From the NCBI GenBank assembly GCA_029946105.1, contig JAQSDW010000202.1:91647-140370 (forward strand): a stretch of 48,724 nucleotides of DNA, read 5' to 3'. This DNA is from Reyranella sp. (GTDB lineage: Bacteria; Pseudomonadota; Alphaproteobacteria; Reyranellales; Reyranellaceae). Under the pieces are notes generated by a model that saw only the letters and a program-made list of their open reading frames with translations, had not been told where the DNA came from and made no database searches. Made by a program: the position numbers and the translations under genes. This document shows, in pieces, positions 15,796 to 23,985 of this stretch (the stretch's first letter is position 1; every line of letters begins with the position of its first letter).

Positions 15796-17046
15796 TCAGA
15801 CGGCAGGCGGCGCCGGTGTCCTCGATCGCAGCGCCCAGGCCAGCCACGCCGTCAGCACCAGTCCCACCGCCGCCATCACCAGCACGGCGCCGCGCGGGCC
15901 GAGCGGGGCCGCCAGCAGGCCCGCCGCCAGGATGCCGAGCGGGCCGGTGCCGATGCCGACCGTGACCAGGCCCATCAGCCGCGAGCGCATGTCGTGCGGC
16001 GCCTCGGTCAGCATCAGGGTCGATTGCATGTTGCCGAAGCCCGCCGTGCCGAAGCCACCGACGATCAGCACCGCCAGCGCCAGCCAATAGGAGGGCGACA
16101 GCGCCATCACGATCAGCGCCGCCATGAAGAGGGCGGCCCCGCCGGCGAAGGCGAGGCGCCGATCCATGCGCAGGAAGCCGGCGGCGATCAGCGCGCCGCC
16201 GATCAGCGCCCCGGTCGGCTCGCCCGCCGCCAGCACGCCCACCAGCGCCGGCGAGACGTGGAATTCGCCGAGGCCCAGCGGCGCCACCAGGCCGGTGTAG
16301 GCGAAGGCGAAGGCGTTGGTGACGACGGTGATGCCGAACACCAGCAGGATGGTGGGCTTGGTCCAGGCGTAGCGCAGGCCTTCGAGGATCTCGGCCGGGA
16401 TGCGGGCGATCACGAGCTTGCGTGTGACCTGGACATGGACGAGGCCGGCCAGGGCGAAGGCGCCGCCGAACTGCACCAGGGCCGTGAGGGTGTAGGCGCC
16501 CTTCATGCCGAGCCACTGGAAGGCGAGCCCGCCCAGCAGCGGGCCCACCATGCGGGTGAGCGCGTTGGTGGCGCTGTCGAGCGCGATCGCCGGCACGATG
16601 CGCTGCGGCCCCGCCGCCTCGCCCACCATGCGGCGCCGGGTCGACATCTCGGTGGTCCACATGATGCCGCTCACGAGGTTGCCTACGGCCACGTGCCAGA
16701 GTTCGAGATGGCCAGTCGTTGCAAGCGTGGCCAGCAGCGTCGAGGTGATGGCCGCGACCACCAGCGCGGTCATCAGGATCAGCTTGCGGTCGATCGCCTC
16801 GGAGATGGCGCCGGCGAAGGCGCCGAGGAAGAGCTGCGGCAGCTGGCGCACCGCCACCACGACGGCGACGGCCAGCGCCGAGCCGGTGACTTCCCAGGCG
16901 AACAGGCCCGACGCCAGCAGCTCGAGCCAGCGCATCGCGTTGGCGAAGGCGCCGACCAGCCACAGCCGCAGGAAGTCGGGCTTGTGCAGCAGTTCGCGCA
17001 CCGAACCACGATGCGGGTCGGGTGCCGGTTCCTCCGTTGCATTCAT
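15796..17046 (-). CDS. MFS transporter, paralog of the 8237 carrier
   Basis: This is a 416-aa carrier with about 12 hydrophobic segments. A cytosolic lead (MNATEEPAPDPHRGS) precedes helix 1. The helix 2-3 loop reads GAFAGAISEAIDRKLIL and the middle has MSTRRRMVGEAAGPQRIV and NALTRMVGPLLGG. A late loop (EAPHDMRSRLMGLVTVGIG) matches the same place in the carrier at 8237-9460. These shared segments show that the two are paralogs, but neither substrate is known. The ATG at 17046 gives a sensible start; the frame is open 12 codons further. It is divergent from the Bug receptor with 62 bases between starts. Confidence 0.8.
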   Translation of the reverse strand: MNATEEPAPDPHRGSVRELLHKPDFLRLWLVGAFANAMRWLELLASGLFAWEVTGSALAVAVVVAVRQLPQLFLGAFAGAISEAIDRKLILMTALVVAAITSTLLATLATTGHLELWHVAVGNLVSGIMWTTEMSTRRRMVGEAAGPQRIVPAIALDSATNALTRMVGPLLGGLAFQWLGMKGAYTLTALVQFGGAFALAGLVHVQVTRKLVIARIPAEILEGLRYAWTKPTILLVFGITVVTNAFAFAYTGLVAPLGLGEFHVSPALVGVLAAGEPTGALIGGALIAAGFLRMDRRLAFAGGAALFMAALIVMALSPSYWLALAVLIVGGFGTAGFGNMQSTLMLTEAPHDMRSRLMGLVTVGIGTGPLGILAAGLLAAPLGPRGAVLVMAAVGLVLTAWLAWALRSRTPAPPAV

Positions 17047-17108
17047 TGTGCAGCACGCTAACGTCGCGCCCAACCGCCGCAAAGGCCAAAAGACATCGAG
17101 GAAACGCC

Positions 17109-18083
17109 ATGCTGCAACGTCGTATGCTTCTGGCTGCCACCGCCGGCTCGGTCTTCGCGCCGGCGATCGTGTCGGCCCAGGCCGCCTGGCCCGCCAAGCC
17201 CGTGCGCTTCATCTGCCCCTTCGCGCCCGGTGGCGGCACCGACACGGTGAGCCGGCTGATGTCCGACCAGCTTTCCCGGATTCTGGGCCAGACCTTCGTG
17301 GTCGAGAACAAGGGCGGGGCGGGCGGCAACATCGGCACGGTCGAAATCGCCCGCGCCACGCCCGACGGCTACACGATCGGCCTGATCTCGGTGGCGAGCC
17401 ACACGCTCAATCCGATGCTCTATTCGAAGCTGCCCTACGATGCCGACAAGGACATCGTGGGTGTGTCGCGCGTGGCCATCCTCGCCAACCTGCTGGGCGT
17501 CACCAACGCACTGCCGGCCAACAACGTCGCCGAGCTGATCGCGCTCTGCAAGGCGGCGCCGGGCAAGTACTCCTTCGCCTCGTCGGGACCGGGCACGTCG
17601 CTGCACCTGAGCGGCGAGCTGTTCAAGTCGATGGCCGGCGTCGACATCCTGCACATTCCCTACAAGGGCGCGGGGCCGGCCTACAACGACGTGATCTCGG
17701 GCACGGTCACCATGATGTTCGCCAACATGCCCTCGATGCTGCCGCAGGTGAAAGGCGGCAAGCTGAAGGGGCTGGGCGTGACCTCGGCCGAGCGCTCGCG
17801 GGCGGCGCCCGAGATTCCCGCCATCGCCGAGACGGTGCCGGGCTATGTCGCGACCTCGTGGTACGGCATCGGCGCGCCGGCCGGCACGCCCGAGCCGATC
17901 CTGGCGAAACTCGAAGCCGCCATCACCGAGGCGCTGAAGGCACCGGAGATCCAGAAGCGCTGGGCCGACGATCTCGGCCTCGACCTGCCGCCGCCCGGCC
18001 GCAAGGGTTTCGACCAGTTCGTGGCCGAAGACCGCAAGCTCTGGGCGCCCGCCGTCAAAGCCTCGGGCGTCAAGCTCGACTGA
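17109..18083 (+). CDS. Bug/TctC-type tripartite tricarboxylate receptor
   Basis: This 324-aa periplasmic solute-binding protein has an RR-containing signal peptide (MLQRRMLLAATAGSVFAPAI, cleavage after VSAQA). The Bug family pattern follows: WPAKPVRFICPFAPGGGTD, then NKGGAGGNIGTVEIARATPDG, then VDILHIPYKGAGPAYNDVIS, which carries the ligand-contact loops. Such receptors bind carboxylates and normally feed TctA/TctB permeases. No tctAB genes are present here, so it is an orphan, as is common where Bug genes are expanded. GAGGAAACGCC gives a ribosome site. It is convergent with the GntP permease across a perfect inverted repeat. Confidence 0.9.
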   Translation: MLQRRMLLAATAGSVFAPAIVSAQAAWPAKPVRFICPFAPGGGTDTVSRLMSDQLSRILGQTFVVENKGGAGGNIGTVEIARATPDGYTIGLISVASHTLNPMLYSKLPYDADKDIVGVSRVAILANLLGVTNALPANNVAELIALCKAAPGKYSFASSGPGTSLHLSGELFKSMAGVDILHIPYKGAGPAYNDVISGTVTMMFANMPSMLPQVKGGKLKGLGVTSAERSRAAPEIPAIAETVPGYVATSWYGIGAPAGTPEPILAKLEAAITEALKAPEIQKRWADDLGLDLPPPGRKGFDQFVAEDRKLWAPAVKASGVKLD

Positions 18084-18103
18084 AGCCCGGACAGGAGACA
18101 CGC

Positions 18104-18152
18104 ATTAGGAGACACAGGCGTTACGCGCGACTGTCTCCTCGTGTCTCCTAAT
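18104..18152. terminator. Perfect 12-bp inverted repeat between convergent genes
   Basis: ATTAGGAGACAC (18104-18115) pairs with GTGTCTCCTAAT (18141-18152) around a 25-base loop. It lies exactly between the stops of the Bug receptor and the GntP permease, so a bidirectional terminator is the simplest role. Because the stem begins and ends with A/T-rich bases, only a short T tract would follow on either strand. Confidence 0.5.
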
Positions 18153-18153
18153 T

Positions 18154-19344
18154 CTAGATGAACTGCCGGATCGCCGCGATCACCACCAGCGCCCCGATCG
18201 CCATGACGGCGCTGCCCAACGAAATCACGTAGAGCGCACGACCCGGCGACAGGCGCGCCATGCTGGCGGCGATCCAGAAGAACGGATCGTTCACGTGGCA
18301 GATCGCCATCGAGCCCGCACCCACCGCGGCCGCGGCGATCGCCCGGCCCGAGGCGCTGTCGAGGCCGAGGGCGGGCAGCATCGGCTCGACCATGCCGGAG
18401 GCCGTGAGCACGGCCGTCAATGAATTGCCCTGCATGGTCTTGACGATGGCGGCGGCCAGGAACGGCGTCAGTACGCCGTAGCGCGGGTGCAGCGCGTACT
18501 CGGCCAACAGCTCGGCCATGCCGGTCTCGTCGAACACGCGCGCGAGCCCGCCCGACGCACCGACGGCGAGCAGCAGCGGCGCCCACGATCGGCCGACCAG
18601 CGTCGAGGGTTCCCAGCGCCGCGCCAGCACCACCGCCAGCGTGAGGACGATGGCAGTCAGGATCAGCGGCTTGGAGACGCCGGTATAGAACTCGCGCGCG
18701 CCACCCTTGCCCAGCGGCTCGCTCGGCATCTGGGCGACCGACTGCACGATCAGCAGCGCGATCGGCACGGCGATGCAGAGCCATGCCCAGCCGATTTTCC
18801 CCGGCGCCTGCGTCGCAGGCTCCAGCCGCGCCACGTGCCACCAGCCCAGCACGGCGGCGGCCGCTGCCACCGGCACGGCGATCATCAACATCGTGCGCAG
18901 GTCGGCCTTGAGCACCGATGCCGCCGCCACGGCGAGCGGCGAGGGGGCGACGAGGGCCGCCACCGCCAGAAGCGTGAGCGCCATGCCGAGCGCACGGCGT
19001 GGCGCGTCCTGGCCGGCCGGCTGCAGCAGCGCGAGGCCGCCCGCCGCCGAGCCGCCGAGGCCCGCGAGCGCGCCTGCCACGGCCGCCGAGCCGGTGCCGA
19101 GCGGCGTGCGCAGCAGGACCGAACAGACGAGCGCGCCGGCCACCACCAGCAGGCCGACCTGCTCGATCGCCGTGGTGAACCCCAGGCCGAAGGCCTTGCC
19201 GATCGACTGGAAGGTCATGTCGGCCGCGATGCCATAGACCACGACCGTGGCCATGATCGCGAGGAAGGCCGGCAGGCGGATGCGCTGGACCAGAAGCACG
19301 ATCATGCCGACGGCGATCGGCACGAGAAGGGAGGCAAGAAGCAT
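18154..19344 (-). CDS. GntP-family permease
   Basis: This is a 396-aa inner-membrane carrier of the gluconate:H+ symporter family, with 10-12 hydrophobic segments. It starts LLASLLVPIAVGMIVLLVQR and keeps two hallmark regions near the C-terminus: IVKTMQGNSLTAVLTASGMV and AVGAGSMAICHVNDPFFW, the latter matching the family's SHVNDSGFW signature. The family moves gluconate and similar sugar acids or hydroxy acids. It is slightly shorter than the usual 440 aa. No sugar-acid kinase or dehydratase lies beside it. Only 34 bases separate its start from the divergent glycosidase gene. Confidence 0.85.
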   Translation of the reverse strand: MLLASLLVPIAVGMIVLLVQRIRLPAFLAIMATVVVYGIAADMTFQSIGKAFGLGFTTAIEQVGLLVVAGALVCSVLLRTPLGTGSAAVAGALAGLGGSAAGGLALLQPAGQDAPRRALGMALTLLAVAALVAPSPLAVAAASVLKADLRTMLMIAVPVAAAAAVLGWWHVARLEPATQAPGKIGWAWLCIAVPIALLIVQSVAQMPSEPLGKGGAREFYTGVSKPLILTAIVLTLAVVLARRWEPSTLVGRSWAPLLLAVGASGGLARVFDETGMAELLAEYALHPRYGVLTPFLAAAIVKTMQGNSLTAVLTASGMVEPMLPALGLDSASGRAIAAAAVGAGSMAICHVNDPFFWIAASMARLSPGRALYVISLGSAVMAIGALVVIAAIRQFI

Positions 19345-19378
19345 GGGAAGAAGCTTAGTCGGCTGTTACAGTGGCGTC

Positions 19379-20596
19379 ATGCGTCGGCTGGTCGCCCCTT
19401 TGTTGATCCCTCTGTTGTTGATGCTTGGCCTGGCGGCCACCGTTGTGGCCCCGGCCGCGGCTGAGAGCGGCCTTGTGCGCATCGAAGGCAAGAACTTCAT
19501 CGCCGCCGACGGCCGCATCCTCCATCTCAAGGGCATCAGCCTCGGCAACTGGCTGATGCCCGAGGGCTATATGTTCAAGTTCGAGGTCGCGAAGTCGCCG
19601 CGCCAGATTTTTGGCGCCTTCGAGCGGCTGCTCGGGCCGGAGCGCGCCGCCGATTTCTGGAAGCAGTACCGCGACACCTACGTCACAGAGGACGATATCC
19701 GGTTCATCAAATCGGTCGGCTTCAACATGGTGCGCGTGCCGCTGCACTGGCGGCTGTTCATGACCGCGGACGGCACCGTATCGGGCGAAGGCTGGGCGCT
19801 GCTCGACCGCGTGGTCGGCTGGGCCGCTGCATCGGGGCTCTATGTCGTGCCCGACCTGCATGCCGCGCCGGGTGGGCAGACCGGCATCAACCACGATGAC
19901 GGGCCGGGCTATCCGCTGATGTTCTACGTGCCGCGCGACCGCGATCTCACGGTGAAGCTGTGGCGCGCCGTGGCCGAGCGCTACAGCGGCAATCCCGCGA
20001 TCCTGGGCTACGATATTTTGAACGAGCCGATTGCGCCCTACCACGACGTGGCGACGCTGAACGCGCGCCTGGAACCTTTCTACAAGCGTGCGACGGCGGC
20101 AATCCGCGACGTCGATCCCGGCCGTATCGTGTTCCTGGCCGGCGGGCAGTGGAGTTCGAGCTTCGCCATGTTCGGCCCGCCCTTCGCGAAAAACCTCGCC
20201 TACACCTATCACTCCTTCTGGGCGTCGACGAAGCGCGACTCGATCCAGCGCCACCTCAACTTCGCCAATCTGCACGACGTGCCACTATTCCTCGGTGAAA
20301 CAGGCGAACTGACCGACGAATGGAACGAGCGGTTTCGCCGTTTGCACGAGACTCATGGTATCGGCTGGTCGTTCTGGACGTTTAAAAACCTCGACACGCC
20401 CTCGACCGTGGTGTCGGTGCCGCGGCCGCAGGGCTGGGACCAGATCGTGGCCTTTGCGGACGGCAGGCGTGCCGACTGCCCGCCGGCCGAACTGATCGAC
20501 CGGGCGATCGCCGGGTATCTCGACGGCATCCGGTTCAGGAACGGGTTGATCCGCTGGAGCTACCTGGAGTCGCTGGGACTGAAGGGCGCGCCGTAG
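19379..20596 (+). CDS. Secreted glycoside hydrolase family 5 (cellulase-type)
   Basis: This 405-aa enzyme has a Sec signal peptide (MRRLVAPLLIPLLLMLGLAA, cleavage after PAAA). GH5 landmarks are in order: LKGISLGNWL, the strand-4 acid/base in YDILNEP (Glu216), His278 in TYHSF, and the strand-7 nucleophile in LFLGETGE (Glu307). It hydrolyses beta-linked glucans or related glycans in the periplasm or outside the cell; the exact polymer is not clear. The first signal-like Met at 19379 fixes the start. It lies 85 bases ahead of the type I secretion genes, but its own Sec signal argues against it being their cargo. Confidence 0.85.
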   Translation: MRRLVAPLLIPLLLMLGLAATVVAPAAAESGLVRIEGKNFIAADGRILHLKGISLGNWLMPEGYMFKFEVAKSPRQIFGAFERLLGPERAADFWKQYRDTYVTEDDIRFIKSVGFNMVRVPLHWRLFMTADGTVSGEGWALLDRVVGWAAASGLYVVPDLHAAPGGQTGINHDDGPGYPLMFYVPRDRDLTVKLWRAVAERYSGNPAILGYDILNEPIAPYHDVATLNARLEPFYKRATAAIRDVDPGRIVFLAGGQWSSSFAMFGPPFAKNLAYTYHSFWASTKRDSIQRHLNFANLHDVPLFLGETGELTDEWNERFRRLHETHGIGWSFWTFKNLDTPSTVVSVPRPQGWDQIVAFADGRRADCPPAELIDRAIAGYLDGIRFRNGLIRWSYLESLGLKGAP

Positions 20597-20681
20597 ACTG
20601 CCGCCCGCCATTGATGGTAGCTGGACGCTCTGGAGCGCCGCCTGGGCGGCCCGGGAACCAACCGATGAGGGAAGACAGACC

Positions 20682-22505
20682 GTGGCGATGAAGGCGCGGA
20701 CCCAGTCGATGGCGGGAGCGCCGCGCACGGAGTTGGCGGCGGCGCTGGCTGCCTGCCGCGGTTCCTACCTGGGGGTGGCGGCCTTCACGGCCATCCTGAA
20801 CATTCTCTACCTCACCGGCTCGTTCTTCATGCTGCAGGTCTACGACCGGGTGCTGCCGAGCCGCAGCGTTCCGACGCTGGTCGCGCTCTGTGTCCTGGCG
20901 GCGACCCTCTACGGCTTCCAGGCGGTTCTCGACATCGTGCGCAACCGGGTGCTGATCCGCATCGCCGGCGGTGTCGCCGAGACACTCGACCAGCGAATTT
21001 ACCAGCTCGTCGTCAAGCTTCCGCTGCGGGCGCCGATGATGGGTGGGTTCGAGCCGGTGCGCGATCTCGACCAGATCCGGTCCTTCATGTCCGGTGGCGG
21101 CCCGGCGGCGCTGTTCGACCTGCCGTGGATGCCGCTCTACCTCGGCATCTGTTACCTCTTCCATCCGTTGCTCGGGCTCACCGCGACGATCGGCGCGATC
21201 ATCCTCGTGATCATCACGATCATCACCGAATTCAAGGTGCGCCAACCCTCGACCGACTTGTCGGCAATGGGGAGCCGACGCAACAGCCTGGCCGAGATGA
21301 GCCGGCGCAATTCGGAAGTCCTCCATGCCATGGGCATGGTCGGACGGTTTTCAACCTTGTGGGCCGAGCATGGCCGGCGTTACCTCGCCGCGCACCAGCG
21401 CGCTGCCGACATCACCGGCGGATTGGGCGGCCTGTCCAAGGCGCTGCGCATGATGCTGCAGTCCGCGGTCCTGGCCGTGGGCGCCTATCTCGTGATCAAC
21501 CAGCAGGCCACCGCGGGCATCATCATCGCCGGCTCGATCCTGTCGGCCCGCGCTCTGGCGCCGGTCGAGCTGGTGATCGCGCAGTGGCGGACGTTCGTCG
21601 CGGCACGCCAGAGCTGGAACCGTCTCAACAATCTTCTGGCCCGGCTTCCGGCCGAGACGCAACCCATGGAGCTGCCGAAGCCGAAGAGTCTGCTCTCTGT
21701 CGAGCACATCAGCGTGGCGCCGCCCGGTTCGACCACCGTCGTCGTCCAGGATGTGGCGTTCAGCCTGAAGGCGGGCCAGGGGCTCGGCGTCGTGGGCCCG
21801 AGCGCGTCCGGTAAGTCGTCGCTCGTGCGGGCCATCGTCGGCGTCTGGATCACCGCGCGCGGCAAGGTCCGCATCGACGGTGCGACGCTCGACCAATGGT
21901 CGTCCGAGATGCTGGGCGAACACATCGGGTATCTGCCGCAGGACATGGAGCTGTTTGCCGGGACCGTCGCGCAGAATATTGCCCGTCTGGAACCATCGCC
22001 CCCATCGGAGAAGGTGATTGCCGCGGGCAAGGCGGCCGGCGTCCATGAGATGATCCTGGGGTTGCCCAACGGATACGAGACGCAGATGGGCGAGGGCGGC
22101 ACAGCCCTGTCGGCGGGGCAACGCCAGCGCGTCGGGCTGGCGCGGGCGCTTTATGGCGATCCGTTCCTCGTCGTGCTCGATGAACCGAATTCCAGCCTCG
22201 ACCAGGAGGGTGACGAGGCGCTGACGCGGGCCATCCTCGGCGTTCGCGCGCGCGGCGGTATCGTCATCGTCGTCGCCCATCGTCCCAGCGCCGTGGCCGG
22301 TGTCGACTATCTGCTGGTGATGCGCAGCGGCCGTCAGCACGCCTTTGGTCCCAAAGACGTCGTCATCAAAGAGGCGATGAAGGCGGCGCAATCGGCGCAG
22401 CCCGCCAATCCGGCAGCGGCGGCAGGGCAGGCCATGGCTCAGGTTCCGGCCCCGATTCCGGCAGTGGTGCGTGTTCCCACCCGCGGACAGGACGTGCCTT
22501 CATGA
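20682..22505 (+). CDS. Type I secretion ABC transporter (PrtD-like)
   Basis: This is a 607-aa half-transporter of the PrtD/HlyB class. It has an N-terminal membrane domain with about five to six helices and no C39 peptidase domain, then an ATPase: Walker A GPSASGKSS (372-380), Q-loop Gln420, signature LSAGQ (476-480, Ala where LSGGQ is usual), Walker B LVVLDEP (496-502) and switch His533. The C-terminal tail is Ala/Pro/Gln-rich. It would energise export of an RTX-type protein straight to the outside. The start is GTG at 20682 (or ATG at 20688) after GAGGGA. It overlaps the HlyD gene by four bases. Confidence 0.9.
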   Translation: MAMKARTQSMAGAPRTELAAALAACRGSYLGVAAFTAILNILYLTGSFFMLQVYDRVLPSRSVPTLVALCVLAATLYGFQAVLDIVRNRVLIRIAGGVAETLDQRIYQLVVKLPLRAPMMGGFEPVRDLDQIRSFMSGGGPAALFDLPWMPLYLGICYLFHPLLGLTATIGAIILVIITIITEFKVRQPSTDLSAMGSRRNSLAEMSRRNSEVLHAMGMVGRFSTLWAEHGRRYLAAHQRAADITGGLGGLSKALRMMLQSAVLAVGAYLVINQQATAGIIIAGSILSARALAPVELVIAQWRTFVAARQSWNRLNNLLARLPAETQPMELPKPKSLLSVEHISVAPPGSTTVVVQDVAFSLKAGQGLGVVGPSASGKSSLVRAIVGVWITARGKVRIDGATLDQWSSEMLGEHIGYLPQDMELFAGTVAQNIARLEPSPPSEKVIAAGKAAGVHEMILGLPNGYETQMGEGGTALSAGQRQRVGLARALYGDPFLVVLDEPNSSLDQEGDEALTRAILGVRARGGIVIVVAHRPSAVAGVDYLLVMRSGRQHAFGPKDVVIKEAMKAAQSAQPANPAAAAGQAMAQVPAPIPAVVRVPTRGQDVPS

Positions 22506-23806
22506 ATGATCCGGCCACGACGCAGCACTCGGTGCGGTCATCTCTCCTGGTGGGAGGTATCGCCGGCCTGCTTCTGGTCTTCGGCATCGGCGGCTGGGCC
22601 GCGACGACGCAGCTTTCGGGTGCGGTCATCGCGTCCGGCAAGCTGGTCGTGGATTCGAACGTCAAGAAGGTCCAGCACCCGACCGGCGGCATCGTCGGTG
22701 AACTGCTCGTCAAGGAGGGCGACAAGGTCAAGCAGGGCGACGTCGTGCTCCGGCTCGACGGCACACAGACCCGTTCGAGCCTCGGCATCGTCAACAAGGC
22801 GATCGACGAACTCCTCGCCCGGCAGGCGCGCAACGAGGCGGAACTCGACGGGGCGCAATCGGTCGTCTTTCCCACGGCACTCGAGACGCGGCGCAGCGAC
22901 CCCGAGGTCACCCGGCTGATGTCGGGTGAGAAGAAGCTGTTCGAGATGCGCCGGACGGCGCGCGACGGCCAGAAGGCCCAGCTCCGCGAACAGATCCAGC
23001 AGCTTCAGCTCCAGATCCAGGGCAACCAGGCGCAGGAAACCGCCAAGGTCAAGGAGATGCAGCTGGTCGCCCAGGAGTTGGAGGGCGTGCGCGTGCTGTG
23101 GAAGCAGAATCTGGTTCCGATCAGTCGCGTGACCGTGCTCGAGCGCGATTCCGCCCGCCTTGAAGGCGAGCGCGCCTCCCTGGTCGCGAACGTCGCCCAG
23201 AACCGCGGCCGGATCGCCGAACTCGAACTCAAGATCCACCAGATCGATCAGGATCTCAGCACCGAGGTCGGCAAGGAGATGGCAGAGAACCGCGCCAAGA
23301 TGTCGGAGATGACCGAGCGTCGCATCGCGGCCGACGATCAGCTCAAGCGCATCGATCTCATTGCACCTCAGGCTGGAAGGATTTTCCAGCGCAGCGTCCA
23401 TACGGTGGGCGGCGTCATCCAGGCCGGCGAGCAGGTCATGCTGATCGTGCCCGAGTCGGACTCGTTGATGGTCGAGGCCAAGGTGGCGCCGCAAGACATC
23501 GATCAGGTCCATGTCGGCCAGCATGCGGTGCTGCGTTTCGCCGCCTTCAACCAGCGCACGACGCCGGAACTCGATGGTGAAGTCGTCCATATCGGCGCCG
23601 ACGTCGCACAGGACGACAGGGCGGGCGAGCCCTACTACTCGGTGCGGATTCGCGTTCGCGACGGCGAGCTTGCCCGCCTCGACGGCCTGCACCTCATCGC
23701 CGGCATGCCGGTCGAGGCCTTCATCCAGACGACGCCGCGCACCGTGGCCTCGTTTCTCGTCAAACCTTTGACCGACCAGCTCGCCCGGGCCTTCCGCGGC
23801 CGCTAG
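22502..23806 (+). CDS. HlyD-family type I secretion adaptor
   Basis: This 434-aa membrane-fusion protein has one N-terminal membrane span (LLVGGIAGLLLVFGIGGWAA). A lipoyl half-motif follows (SGKLVVDSNVKKVQHPTGGI, VKEGDKVKQGDVVLRLD), then a long periplasmic coiled coil (about residues 90-270), and the return beta-barrel domain with VEAKVAPQDIDQVHVGQ. It links the ABC pump to a TolC-type outer-membrane channel. The ATG overlaps the ABC stop (ATGA), so the two are one translational unit. No TolC gene or RTX substrate is visible in the window, so both must lie elsewhere. Confidence 0.9.
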   Translation: MNDPATTQHSVRSSLLVGGIAGLLLVFGIGGWAATTQLSGAVIASGKLVVDSNVKKVQHPTGGIVGELLVKEGDKVKQGDVVLRLDGTQTRSSLGIVNKAIDELLARQARNEAELDGAQSVVFPTALETRRSDPEVTRLMSGEKKLFEMRRTARDGQKAQLREQIQQLQLQIQGNQAQETAKVKEMQLVAQELEGVRVLWKQNLVPISRVTVLERDSARLEGERASLVANVAQNRGRIAELELKIHQIDQDLSTEVGKEMAENRAKMSEMTERRIAADDQLKRIDLIAPQAGRIFQRSVHTVGGVIQAGEQVMLIVPESDSLMVEAKVAPQDIDQVHVGQHAVLRFAAFNQRTTPELDGEVVHIGADVAQDDRAGEPYYSVRIRVRDGELARLDGLHLIAGMPVEAFIQTTPRTVASFLVKPLTDQLARAFRGR

Positions 23807-23983
23807 AGTCTTTCCGTCGAAGACGTGTTCACTGGGTTTCACTCATGCTCCTCTCCCCCGATAGGGGGAGAGGTTGGGTGAGGGGGTAACGCACGTTCTT
23901 CGACGCCCCCTCACCTAGCCTCTCCCCCTATCGGGGGAGAGGAATATGAAAGGGCGATTCCATTTCGATCGGAAAGACTCTAG
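23803..23983. repeat. Nested palindromic element between convergent genes
   Basis: The outer arms CTAGAGTCTTTCCG (23803-23816) and CGGAAAGACTCTAG (23970-23983) are perfect inverted repeats. Inside, CCTCTCCCCCGATAGGGGGA and GTTGGGTGAGGGGG on the left (about 23850-23886) pair with the rightward complement ending CGGGGGAGAGG (about 23912-23942). The left outer arm includes the HlyD stop codon; the right one ends two bases before the GMC stop. It could be a MITE-like insertion and probably stops transcription from both sides. Confidence 0.65.
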
Positions 23984-23985
23984 GC

